Positions 9,680 to 18,816 are shown, counted from the stretch's first letter. The stretch is DNA of 34,751 nt from Phyllobacteriaceae bacterium (GCA_012799265.1 JAAZLP010000297.1:1-34751), one strand, 5' to 3'. The notes: generated from the letters alone by a model not told the origin. Program-made: numbers and translations.

Positions 9680-9951
9680 TGGTCACCTCAAACCCACCAA
9701 GGCGTGGGCACACACAGAAAACACGAGACCTTGTCGAGCGACGCGCGCCGAAAGGGTGGTCAATAGGGTGGTAAAACATGTCCGGTGCGGCGGGGCCGCT
9801 CGGGAAACATGCCGAGTGCGAAACATCGACGGTTGGGCATATGGGGCATCTCCGGGACGCCGCACAGGCAAATTCCAGTAAACAGGATGTAAGCCGCCCT
9901 TGCTTTTAACATGTAAAGCGTGAAGATCAGCGCAGCGGTGGAGGACTTCGT

Positions 9952-11691
9952 TTGTCTCAGGGGGCAATTCCCGAGGAGCGTGAGGTGGCGGCGGCTTTGC
10001 AACGCCTGCTTGCCTGGCCAGACATGGCCCGATCCGCCCAGTTAGGCCGATTTCTCGAATATATCGTCAGCCTGAAACTGCGCGGCGAAGCGGATTCCAT
10101 AAAGGCTTACTCAATTGCCGTGGATGTGTTTGGTCGTCCCAGCGACTTTGATCCTCAGACCGATCCTATCGTGCGGGTTCAGGCGCGCCGGTTAAGGAGC
10201 CTGCTGGGACAATATTATCGCGAGGTCGGTGCTGACGAGACGGTCCGCATAGAATTGCCGGTCGGGCGCTATGTGCCTGATTTTGTTCGGTGGGATGGAG
10301 AGGCACGCGAGCCCGCGCCGGTGGATGTCGTCGAACCCGAGGACATCGCCGACGACCGCCCTCCGTCTTCCACGAACGGACAGTTGTCCACCTCATGGTT
10401 CGTGCTGGCGGTGATGACGCTGGCGGGCGTGATTATGAGCTATGGCATATCGAGCTGGAATGCCGGACGTGCTGAAACGCCGGCCGCACTCAATGGTCGT
10501 CCCTCCGTCTCGATCATGGAGTTTCAGAGTCTCACCGGTGACCCCAGAGACCTGCGCTATGCAGCGGGCCTGGCGGTGGAACTGGTGACCGATCTCGACC
10601 AGTTCGAGACGATGGATGTGCAGTATCGGAGCGCCAATGCGGCCGAGGCGCAGGCCGATGTCGACTATAGCCTGAGCGGCATCGTGCGGCGCGAGGAAGG
10701 GGGGCTGCAATATGGCGCGATCCTTACCGAATCGCAGACCGGCAGCGTCATCTGGAGCCGACAGATCAGCCTCGATGCCGCGGAAATGACGCGTCCTGAT
10801 CTGCTCGATCACGTGAGCCAGAAACTATCAAGCATGCTCGGCAGTCCGCGCGGACCGATCCATCGGCGCGCGCGCGCGCTGATCGATACCGATGCGCCCC
10901 TTAGCGGGCAGCCGAGCCTCTATATCTGCCGCATGATGTTCGACCTCTACCGGGAACGTCGGACGATCATTACCGGGGATCGTGCAGAGAGCTGCTATCT
11001 CGGGCTCAGTGAGCAGGAGCGCGAGAGCGGGCAGGCCTATGCCGCGCAATCAACGCTCATTCTGGATGCCAATCTCACCGCCGCGGGCGGCACTATGACT
11101 GCGGACGAACGGCGCGCCCGTTCGGAAGCCTTATTGGAAGATGCCATCGAACTATCGCCCACCAGCGCCTTTGTATGGGAGCAGCGGGCGCTGGCCTACG
11201 TATTGTCTGGCGAACCAGATAAGGCGGATGCCGCCTACGGCTCGGCGCTGCAGCTCAATCCGTCCAATACGGACACCATGGCGTCGCGGGCGCGGCAGCT
11301 TGCCCTGATGGGGAAGCTGGACCTGGCGGTAGAGTTGGCGCGTCGCGCGATCGAGGATGGGGCGGAGCCGCCGCCCTGGTATTTTGGTGTGCCGACGCTT
11401 GAGGCGCTACGCACAGGTCAGTTCCGGGAGGCTGCCAACTATGCGGCCATCTACGCGGAATCAGACCGCGAGCTCGGGCCGATCCTTGCCGTAATGGCCG
11501 GTCAGGGGTTGGGCGACAGGGCAGTCGTCAACAGCTATCTGCCGCGCGTGCTGGATAATGGCGCGTTTCGGGCCCGGGGCATTCTTCCGCGCCTGCGCGA
11601 GCGCATCGACAATCCCGAACTCATGGGCGATATCAGCGCCGCCCTCATTCAGGCCGGTGTGCCGGCAGAGGCGCTTGAGCAGGCGTTCTAG
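9952..11691 (+). CDS. Putative regulator with N-terminal winged-helix-like domain, one TM segment and C-terminal TPR-like region
   Basis: N-terminal signature IKAYSIAVDVFGRPSDFDPQTDPIVRVQARRLRSLLGQYY...IELPVGRYVPDF; TM WFVLAVMTLAGVIMSYGI; TPR-like C-terminus. TTG start at 9952 with GGAGG just upstream. Confidence 0.75.
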   Translation: MSQGAIPEEREVAAALQRLLAWPDMARSAQLGRFLEYIVSLKLRGEADSIKAYSIAVDVFGRPSDFDPQTDPIVRVQARRLRSLLGQYYREVGADETVRIELPVGRYVPDFVRWDGEAREPAPVDVVEPEDIADDRPPSSTNGQLSTSWFVLAVMTLAGVIMSYGISSWNAGRAETPAALNGRPSVSIMEFQSLTGDPRDLRYAAGLAVELVTDLDQFETMDVQYRSANAAEAQADVDYSLSGIVRREEGGLQYGAILTESQTGSVIWSRQISLDAAEMTRPDLLDHVSQKLSSMLGSPRGPIHRRARALIDTDAPLSGQPSLYICRMMFDLYRERRTIITGDRAESCYLGLSEQERESGQAYAAQSTLILDANLTAAGGTMTADERRARSEALLEDAIELSPTSAFVWEQRALAYVLSGEPDKADAAYGSALQLNPSNTDTMASRARQLALMGKLDLAVELARRAIEDGAEPPPWYFGVPTLEALRTGQFREAANYAAIYAESDRELGPILAVMAGQGLGDRAVVNSYLPRVLDNGAFRARGILPRLRERIDNPELMGDISAALIQAGVPAEALEQAF

Positions 11692-11693
11692 TC

Positions 11694-12983
11694 TCAGCCG
11701 AAGTGTTCGGCACAGAGCGCCACGAAACGGGCGCCACGCTCTTCGAAGTTCTTGAATTGATTATAGGACGGGGCGCCGGGCGAGAGGATGATCGTGTCGT
11801 AACGATCCCTTTGTTCCGCCAGGGCATCAAGCGCAGCTTCGAGGTTTGGAGCCTCTAACACCTCGACGGACGGTGCAGCCTCACGGGTGGCACTGGCGAG
11901 GCGGTCACCTGTCACGGGCAGTGTGACAAGGGTGGTCACGCCGCGGGGGGCGAGCAGGGTTGCCAGTTCCGCATAGTCCTGCTGGCGCTCATGGCCGCCA
12001 GCGATGAGGGCAATGCGGCGGCCCGGATAGGCGGCGAGGGCGGCCTTGGTTGCTTCGGGCGTGGTCGAGATTGAGTCGTTGACGACGGTCACGTTGCTGA
12101 AGACATGTTCTTCAAGCCGATGCGGCAGGGGGTGGAAAGCGGCGATGCCGGCGAGAACGCCGTCCATCGTGCCACCCGTCGCCAGAGTAATCTGGGCGGC
12201 GAGATGGGCATTGTCGAGATTGTGGGCGCCGCGCAGGCGGGACTGAGCGACGGCGTTCTCGATGGCGATCGCTTCCTCGACGGTGAGATTGCGGAGGAGG
12301 CGCCGATGATCGCGCACCGCCCTGGCAACGAGGGCGTTGCCCTGGGCGGCAGCGCCGAAGGCGACGGCGAAATTGCCCTCGCGGTCCACCAGGTGAAGCT
12401 TGTCTGCATAGTAGCGGTCGACCGAGCCATGCCAGTCGACGTGTTCAGGATAGAGATTGGTGATGGCCGCGACATCGGGGAGGAAGTTCATGTCGGCGGT
12501 CTGGTAGCTCGATAGCTCGAAGATCACGACAGGGTGGCGGTCGGCGATATCGAGCGGCGCAAGGCCGACATTACCCGCCAGGCCGGCATCAATGCCGGAG
12601 CGGGTCAGCATCAGATGGGTGAGGGTGGCGGTGGTCGACTTGCCCTTGGTGCCAGTGACGGCAATGACTGTGCGGTCCTGGCGGTAGGTTGCGCCCCAGA
12701 GATTGAGGTTCGACGTCACCGGGATGCCAGCGTCGCGGGCCTGGGCGAAAATGGGTTTGTAGATCGAGACGCCGGGGCTCTTGACGATTAGGGCGAACCG
12801 GCGGGCCGCTATGGCCGCGGGGAGGTCTTCGGCAGCAATCTGCTCGGCATTGGCAATGTCTGCGGTGCCGCTGTCTACGGTGACGAAGACTTTCAGATCG
12901 GGCGCGCGCGCGGCGAGAAAGGCGCGGGTGGATTGCGCCTCCTTGCCCGCGCCATAGAGCAGGACCGGGCCGTCAAACTGCAT
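11694..12983 (-). CDS. murD2: MurD-family ligase, likely MurD2-type (UDP-MurNAc-L-Ala:L-glutamate ligase)
   Basis: Mur ligase motifs VTGTKGKSTT, FELSSYQTADM, NLYPEHVDWHG, RLRGAHNLDN, VNDSISTTPEA, LSPGAPSYNQFKNFEERG. Start set at MQFDGPVLLYG (12983), overlapping the murL stop. MurD2 assignment rests on the murL neighbour. Confidence 0.75.
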   Translation of the reverse strand: MQFDGPVLLYGAGKEAQSTRAFLAARAPDLKVFVTVDSGTADIANAEQIAAEDLPAAIAARRFALIVKSPGVSIYKPIFAQARDAGIPVTSNLNLWGATYRQDRTVIAVTGTKGKSTTATLTHLMLTRSGIDAGLAGNVGLAPLDIADRHPVVIFELSSYQTADMNFLPDVAAITNLYPEHVDWHGSVDRYYADKLHLVDREGNFAVAFGAAAQGNALVARAVRDHRRLLRNLTVEEAIAIENAVAQSRLRGAHNLDNAHLAAQITLATGGTMDGVLAGIAAFHPLPHRLEEHVFSNVTVVNDSISTTPEATKAALAAYPGRRIALIAGGHERQQDYAELATLLAPRGVTTLVTLPVTGDRLASATREAAPSVEVLEAPNLEAALDALAEQRDRYDTIILSPGAPSYNQFKNFEERGARFVALCAEHFG

Positions 12984-14310
12984 AGGCGGCCACCTTGGCA
13001 GCGAGGGCGGGCGGAATGTGGTGGTCATGGCTGTCGGTAAGGCATTCGGCCATGGCCAGCTGCAATTTTTCCTCGCCATATTGGGCGAAGAGGTCTGCCT
13101 TGACCGCGCTGACCACAGCGGCTTCATGCCAGTCGGCATGACGGGTCAGCGTATAGAAGCAGGCGGCGGCCTCGAGGATTTCGCCGACGCATTCCCACGG
13201 TTTTTGCCCGGCAAGCCCGGCCAGTTCGCGGAAGGAGCGCTCGTTAGCCGGTTCGTCGAGGAGGTTCTTGCCGAAAATCCTCAGCAGGCGATCCTTGGCC
13301 ATGAAGGGCGCGAAGATCAGGAAGACGAAGTGACACTTCGGGCATTCGCCGCACCAGAGGGGGCCGTCATTGCCCGTGAGGCGGAAGTTGCGGTTGCAGC
13401 TCGAGAAGACGCTGTCGAAGGTCTGGCTATGGGTGAAGAGCGAGGCAATGCGGGCCTCGGAATAGGGACGAAGCAGGGAGAAATATTTGAGCGCGCCACC
13501 GGTCGCGTTGGCGAGGGTGTCTGCGATCAGGAGTTCGAAGCCGAGGGACTTGGAATATTGGTGATTGGTCTCGCGGCCGTCGAAGACGACATTGCCTTCA
13601 CTGGCCGAGCGTTCGTTGGAGAGGACGATCTGGCTGTAATCAAAGAGCAGGGCGCAGAGCGAGGCGATCATGGAATTGATCGCCGTCGAGGGGACGTGGC
13701 CGTTGTAGAAGCCCGCTTCCTTGCCTAGGCGGATCATCTCCGGATCAAGCGTGCGGGTGACATAGAGTGGGGCTGTGCCGATCGCCTCGACCGATGTGAG
13801 GATCGGGCCCTTGGGATTGACCGCGAAGGGAGTGAAGTCGACGCCTGAATGGGTCAGCAGATCCACGCTCACGAGGGAATCCTTGCCGCCACCAATGGGC
13901 AGCAGGGTGCGGTCAGCCAAGACGACGCTCGGCTTGCGTTCGACCGTATCGGTGGGCGTGCTGAGCTGCAGCTTGCCAAAGCGGGCGAGCTCGTTGCGGG
14001 CATAGAATTCGCCGAGGCCATTTTCATAGACATCGATGACGAAGGCACGCTCGCCTGCTGTGAGCGGGATGTCGGGCGCATCGATCTGGAGCGGCGCACG
14101 CAGCTTGAAATAGCTGACGCCAAGGACGAACGCAGTCAGGCCCAGCAGCTTTTCGAATGCGGGTGAGCTTGCCGCCTGAGCATCCGTGCCAGCAGGCAGG
14201 GTCAGGACTTCAGTGAAGGCCAGATCGTTGAGGCGGTAGGGGAACCGCACCTCTCCGCTCGATGGATCAAAGGATGGGCGCTCAATGCGGAAGAATTCGG
14301 TCACGGTCAT
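12973..14310 (-). CDS. murL: MurL-like UDP-N-acetylmuramoyl-L-alanyl-L-glutamate epimerase
   Basis: PP-loop-like LLPIGGGKDSLVSVDLL, VLSNERSASEGNV, LWCGECPKCHFVFL; adjacent to and overlapping a MurD-type ligase, as in the described Xanthomonas MurD2/MurL pair. ATG at 14310 (MTVTEFFRIERPSF) preferred over 14382. Confidence 0.75.
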   Translation of the reverse strand: MTVTEFFRIERPSFDPSSGEVRFPYRLNDLAFTEVLTLPAGTDAQAASSPAFEKLLGLTAFVLGVSYFKLRAPLQIDAPDIPLTAGERAFVIDVYENGLGEFYARNELARFGKLQLSTPTDTVERKPSVVLADRTLLPIGGGKDSLVSVDLLTHSGVDFTPFAVNPKGPILTSVEAIGTAPLYVTRTLDPEMIRLGKEAGFYNGHVPSTAINSMIASLCALLFDYSQIVLSNERSASEGNVVFDGRETNHQYSKSLGFELLIADTLANATGGALKYFSLLRPYSEARIASLFTHSQTFDSVFSSCNRNFRLTGNDGPLWCGECPKCHFVFLIFAPFMAKDRLLRIFGKNLLDEPANERSFRELAGLAGQKPWECVGEILEAAACFYTLTRHADWHEAAVVSAVKADLFAQYGEEKLQLAMAECLTDSHDHHIPPALAAKVAAYAV

Positions 14311-14709
14311 CTCACTCGGCTTCAGCAATGATATAGGTGATTTGCGCGTGTGGCGGGAGTGGGGCTGATGCGCGTTCGGCAATCGAGCGCTGTTGCATCA
14401 TCCGTTAATAACTCTTTGAGTCTTTCTTCATCTCTATTCGCTGTAGCGTTGTTTGGGTGTGACGATTTGGCGTTCATCCTGTGATGGTTATTGGGATGAT
14501 TTATGAATTAGATTTTGATGTGCCATAGGGACTACTTTGCGCTTGGGTCAGGCGGTAACTATGTCCTGTGTTCATGCGTGATTTTTGCGCGGAGGGCGCT
14601 AGGTTAGGGGCATGTTGGGGAGGAATACTTTGGATTCGATCGGCAAGGGCATGCATGCGCGAGCAGCACAAGCGGCCGAAAAATGCAGCGGTGGCGATTG
14701 GGTTCGCCT

Positions 14710-16029
14710 GTGAGTGACTTCGGCTCTCTCCTCACCAAGCAAAGTTTTCACATCATTGCCCTTCGCCTCTTTGGTGCGGGACTGGCCCTGATCGCACAGG
14801 TTGTGGCGTCGCGCTTTATCGGCCCAGAAGAATATGGGCGGTTCGCCCTGGCTTTTGTCTGGCTGCTGCTTTTGGGCCATGTCGGCACGGCGGGAACTTC
14901 CCAACTGCTTTATCGTCACCTGGCCGAATATCTGACGACAGGGGATAAGGCCCGCGCCGCTGGTATTGTCCGGTTCGCCATGGCGGCAACCCTGGCTGTG
15001 TCGATTGCTATCGGTGTCCTCGGCATAGTTGCCGTTCAGCTTGGCGTTCTGCCGATTGGGTCGGAGCTGATCTGGCTTGTTACCCTGACCTTGATCGCGG
15101 TGCCGCTCCTGGCTTTTCAGGATTTCCTCGAGGCGATTGCGCGCGGCCTTGATCAGCCCGCAGCCGGCATCGGGCCCGCCTACACAATGCGGCACCTGTC
15201 GATCATCGTGGGCCTCGGCGCGCTGGTGCTGGTTGGGCATAGCGCGACGGCACTCACGGTTGTGGTGCTCGCGATTGTCGGCCTTATTGCCAGCATCCTG
15301 GTGCAATATTGGCTGCTAAGGCCTCATCTGGTCACCGCGATCGGATCTGCTGCTCCGGCCTTCGAGGTTAGCGCGTGGCTGAAAACGGCTGTGCCTATGG
15401 CCGGTGTTGATCTGGCTGAGGTCCTTTTCCTCAATGTCGACGTTATTCTTCTCGGCCTTCTCGTGCCGCCCGAACAGGTCGCGTTCTACTTTGCGGCGTC
15501 GCGGCTGGCACAATTCCTGGCCTATGTTCCCTATGGCGTCAGTGCCACCACAGCCCAGAAATACGCGGCGCTGAGCGCTGGCAATCGGCGTGGCGAACTG
15601 CAGGCGTTGGTCAGTCGAGCCACTGTCATGATGACCGTGCTCACTGCCGCAGGCGCGGTGACGTTGAGCGTTCTTGCGGCTCCGCTATTAGGTTTTTTTG
15701 GCCCTGAATTTCACATCGCCAGCCAGTTTGTGCCCGTCATGTGCCTTGGGATCGTTGCTGCCTGTGCGCTGGGGCCGGGGGAGGATGTGCTCAACATGCT
15801 GGGCGAAGAGCGGCTCTGCTCGATAGGCTTTATCGTTGCGCTGGCGGTAAACGTGGTCACGGCGCTCGTGCTGATCCCCGCAATGGGGCCGATGGGGGCT
15901 GCCATAGCGACGGCCCTGGGGCTCGCTGTTCGCGGCGGGGTCCTTGCCGCGATTGCCTATTGGCGCCTTGGTTTGATAATTCCCATGTTCAGCGCGCTTA
16001 TGCGTGGTCAGGCTGAGGTTGAGGCATGA
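14710..16029 (+). CDS. Polysaccharide flippase-like multi-TM protein (MOP/Wzx-type)
   Basis: LLTKQSFHIIALRLFGAGLALIAQVVASRFIGPEEYGRFALAFVWLLLLG is typical of the polysaccharide biosynthesis/flippase family N-terminus; many TM segments. Start could be GTG 14710 or ATG 14683. Confidence 0.8.
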   Translation: MSDFGSLLTKQSFHIIALRLFGAGLALIAQVVASRFIGPEEYGRFALAFVWLLLLGHVGTAGTSQLLYRHLAEYLTTGDKARAAGIVRFAMAATLAVSIAIGVLGIVAVQLGVLPIGSELIWLVTLTLIAVPLLAFQDFLEAIARGLDQPAAGIGPAYTMRHLSIIVGLGALVLVGHSATALTVVVLAIVGLIASILVQYWLLRPHLVTAIGSAAPAFEVSAWLKTAVPMAGVDLAEVLFLNVDVILLGLLVPPEQVAFYFAASRLAQFLAYVPYGVSATTAQKYAALSAGNRRGELQALVSRATVMMTVLTAAGAVTLSVLAAPLLGFFGPEFHIASQFVPVMCLGIVAACALGPGEDVLNMLGEERLCSIGFIVALAVNVVTALVLIPAMGPMGAAIATALGLAVRGGVLAAIAYWRLGLIIPMFSALMRGQAEVEA

Positions 16030-17258
16030 ACGGCACCTATACGCTTGAAGTCCTCAATGCCGAGACGCTGGCCACTCTGGATGCTGAAGAGTGGGATGCG
16101 CTTTCGACGTCTGCCCTGGAGGCCAATCCCTACTATGCTCGCGCCTATGTATTGGCCGGGCTGGCAACGGTGGACGCCCAAGCTGGGGTCCAGGCACTGA
16201 GCATCCGACGCAACGGCATGCTCGCCGGCCTTTTCCCGTTCAGGGTCAAGAAATGGCCGCTCAAACGGGCCGTGGCCGCGGCCAATCATTACCAGCCCAG
16301 CGGGCAGCCCCTGATCCATCGCGCCTACGCGGGCGGCGTGGTTAAGGCCTGGCTGAACGCGATCAGGGGTGGCAAAATGCCGCGGCGATGGACGTTCCGA
16401 AACATCGATCTATCGAGCCCGTTTCTCACGCTGTGCCGAGAGCATGATAATGACAACGCGTTTGAAACGGTCCCCACCGGCAGCTATCGCCGCGCTCGAC
16501 TTGATCGCCGGCCGGAAAATTTCGAGGCCCATCTCGAGACCGTTGTCTCCAAGCGCCGGGTCAAAGACATCAGGCGCACCATTCGAAGGCTGCAAGAGCT
16601 CGGTGATCTGACCTTTGAGCGGGTGCATGAGCCGGACGCTGTGGCTCAGCGTATTGAGGACTTCCTTGCCATCGAGCATGGCGGCTGGAAAGGGAAGACG
16701 GGCACGTCCTTCCTGGCTGATCCGGCTGACGCAGAATTTGCCCGAAGGGCATTTGTCTCGAAGGGGGCACTCAAGACTTCTGTCGATAGCCTCCTGCTGA
16801 ACGGCCAGCCGATCGCCGTCTCAATAAACCTGCAATCTGGGGACACGATCTTCACCCCCAAGTGCGCCTATGATGAAGCCTACCGCAAGCATTCGCCGGG
16901 ACTGGTGCTGGAATACCTCATTGTCGAGGCGTTCTATGCCAGCGAAGAAGACGTCCAAATGGATTCCTCGACGACGGTCGATGGCCATGTGGTGCAGGGC
17001 CTGTGGAACAGCGAAGTGCAGATGGGATCGGTCGTCATCGGCCCGAAGGGGCTGGGCACCAATGTTCTCGCCAGCGCCCAACGCGCAAAGGCTTTCCTAC
17101 GGGCATGGCTGAAATCGCTACTGACCTCGCCGAAGGAAGCCGGGCCGGTCAGCGCCTTGAGGAGCCTCGTGCGTCGGTTCAAGACGGCTCAGACCAATAC
17201 GGTCATCTACGCGGCGAGTTTCCCTCACGCCGCCGATCACCTGCTGCACTGGATTTGA
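16026..17258 (+). CDS. FemAB/BioF2-like GNAT-superfamily acyltransferase
   Basis: 410 aa; VSKRRVKDIRRTIRRL, FLAIEHGGWKGKTGTSFL, YDEAYRKHSPGLVLEYLIVEA resemble the Acetyltransf_6 (BioF2-like/FemAB) pattern. ATGA overlap with the flippase stop. Confidence 0.75.
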   Translation: MNGTYTLEVLNAETLATLDAEEWDALSTSALEANPYYARAYVLAGLATVDAQAGVQALSIRRNGMLAGLFPFRVKKWPLKRAVAAANHYQPSGQPLIHRAYAGGVVKAWLNAIRGGKMPRRWTFRNIDLSSPFLTLCREHDNDNAFETVPTGSYRRARLDRRPENFEAHLETVVSKRRVKDIRRTIRRLQELGDLTFERVHEPDAVAQRIEDFLAIEHGGWKGKTGTSFLADPADAEFARRAFVSKGALKTSVDSLLLNGQPIAVSINLQSGDTIFTPKCAYDEAYRKHSPGLVLEYLIVEAFYASEEDVQMDSSTTVDGHVVQGLWNSEVQMGSVVIGPKGLGTNVLASAQRAKAFLRAWLKSLLTSPKEAGPVSALRSLVRRFKTAQTNTVIYAASFPHAADHLLHWI

Positions 17259-17262
17259 TGGA

Positions 17263-18153
17263 TCAGTAGATGCGCATCTGCATGCGCATGACGATTTCGC
17301 TGCCAAGGCGTTGGAAGCCGAATTCGCGCATGACGCATTCCCAGCCGTCACCGGACTTCTCGATGCGGAAAAGGTTGTAGCGGGCCGGATCGTCCAGCGT
17401 GCCGCCCTGGGCCGCGCTGGCGGCGGCGACGCCGATCACCGGAACTTCGTGATTCTTGCCGGGAATGTGGTGGATGGACGAGCGATGCGTATGGCCGTGC
17501 AGGATCAGCTCGGCGCCGTTGTCGGCAATGACCTGACGGAAAATGCGGTGGCCCTTGAGGCCGAACGAGGGATGCTGCAGTTCCGCGTTTGGCGGGTGAT
17601 GGATCAGCACCACGCGGAAATAGCCGGCGTCACCGAGAATCTTGAGAATGCGGGCGAGGCGGCTGGCCTGCTTTTCCTCAAAGCGGCCGATGGCCATGAA
17701 GGGCGGAGTTGGTACGGCGCTGGAGCAGGAGACGATGGCGACTTCGCCGACGCGACGCACAAAGGGGAAGGGCTGGCCTTCGATGGTTTCGCCGGTGAGG
17801 TACTTGCCCCAGAGATTCTGCGCATTTTCCAGGGCACCGGGCACATAGGCGTCGTGATTGCCAGGGCAGACGGCGACGCGTTCGCTATCGCCAAGATTTT
17901 CCAGCCATTTGCCGGCGCGTTCGACTTCGGAGTCCAGCGCCAGATTGGTGAGATCACCAGTGACGGCGGTAAAGTCGGCATTCTGGGCCTGCATATGCGC
18001 AACGAGGCTCGCCAGGGTGCCGACATTCATCTCGCCATGGCGCTTCAGCTTCCAATTGAGAAAGCCAGTGATGCGCTTGCCGACCAGATCGCTCAGCCCA
18101 ACCTGGGGCAGGGGCGAGAGATGGATGTCGGAGATGTGCGCGAGAGTAATCAT
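17263..18153 (-). CDS. Metallophosphoesterase (calcineurin-like)
   Basis: HISDIHLSP, VTGDLTNLA, VCPGNHDAYVP, LIHHPP, ILHGHTHRSS: a complete metallophosphoesterase motif set. Confidence 0.93.
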   Translation of the reverse strand: MITLAHISDIHLSPLPQVGLSDLVGKRITGFLNWKLKRHGEMNVGTLASLVAHMQAQNADFTAVTGDLTNLALDSEVERAGKWLENLGDSERVAVCPGNHDAYVPGALENAQNLWGKYLTGETIEGQPFPFVRRVGEVAIVSCSSAVPTPPFMAIGRFEEKQASRLARILKILGDAGYFRVVLIHHPPNAELQHPSFGLKGHRIFRQVIADNGAELILHGHTHRSSIHHIPGKNHEVPVIGVAAASAAQGGTLDDPARYNLFRIEKSGDGWECVMREFGFQRLGSEIVMRMQMRIY

Positions 18154-18266
18154 CGGGGCGCTTTTGCCATGCCCATGGAGCCAAGAAAACGGTCAATCTT
18201 GCATGCGCACGATTTTGTCACGGACAAAGCTCTGATAGCGATGGGAAGAAATTTGGAGACAAGCCC

Positions 18267-18740
18267 ATGATGAACCGCTTCCAGCGTGTGCGAGCCCGCG
18301 TGTTTCTGACGCTCAAGGGGCTATGGCAACGCATGACCGTGGGGGCGCGGGTGATGGTGGTGGATGGGGACAAGGTCCTGCTCATCCGGCACAATCATAT
18401 TCCCGGGTGGCAGTTTCCGGGCGGGGGCGTGGGCCCAGGTGAAACCGTGGAAGAAGCGGGCGCGCGCGAGACGGAAGAGGAAACCGGCTACCGCCCGGTG
18501 GGGCCGATGCAGCTCTTCGGCATCTATCATAACAGCAGCGTCGTCACGAACCGCGACCACGTCGCCTTCTTCATCTGCACCAAGTTTGAGAAGGCATTCG
18601 AGCACAAGGGCAATTTCGAGATTGCCGAAATTGGCTGGTTTGATCGCCGCTCCCTGCCGAGCGGGGTAACACCCGCAACCAGCCAGCGGATCGATGAATA
18701 TTTCGACAAGGCGGAGAAGCGGGCGATCTGGGGGTATTGA
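18267..18740 (+). CDS. Nudix hydrolase
   Basis: Nudix box GGVGPGETVEEAGARETEEETGY fits GX5EX7REUXEEXGU. Confidence 0.92.
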   Translation: MMNRFQRVRARVFLTLKGLWQRMTVGARVMVVDGDKVLLIRHNHIPGWQFPGGGVGPGETVEEAGARETEEETGYRPVGPMQLFGIYHNSSVVTNRDHVAFFICTKFEKAFEHKGNFEIAEIGWFDRRSLPSGVTPATSQRIDEYFDKAEKRAIWGY

Positions 18741-18770
18741 GCCTCAGGAGGATGTAACACCCCCACCCGG

Positions 18771-18793
18771 CCTCCCCCTGGAGCAGGGGGAGG
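18771..18793. repeat. Palindromic hairpin (REP-like or bidirectional terminator) between convergent genes
   Basis: CCTCCCCCTG-GAG-CAGGGGGAGG, perfect 10-bp stem with a 3-nt loop. Confidence 0.7.
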
Positions 18794-18816
18794 GGCGCAG
18801 GTTGCGCGGCTTTGTG

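Noticed and set aside
9774-9827. Three AAACAT repeats upstream of the TPR regulator
   Set aside because: Unequal spacing (31 and 16 nt) and a short core; not distinguishable from chance by eye.
12984-13139. N-terminal extension of the MurD-type ORF (ORF-track start 13139)
   Set aside because: Extension overlaps murL coding sequence and is Arg/Pro/Ser-rich; MQFDGPVLLYG at 12983 matches the expected ligase N-terminus.
17311-18270. 319-aa plus-strand ORF antisense to the metallophosphoesterase
   Set aside because: Opposite strand has all five metallophosphoesterase motifs; the plus frame is Ala/Gly/Glu-rich shadow sequence.
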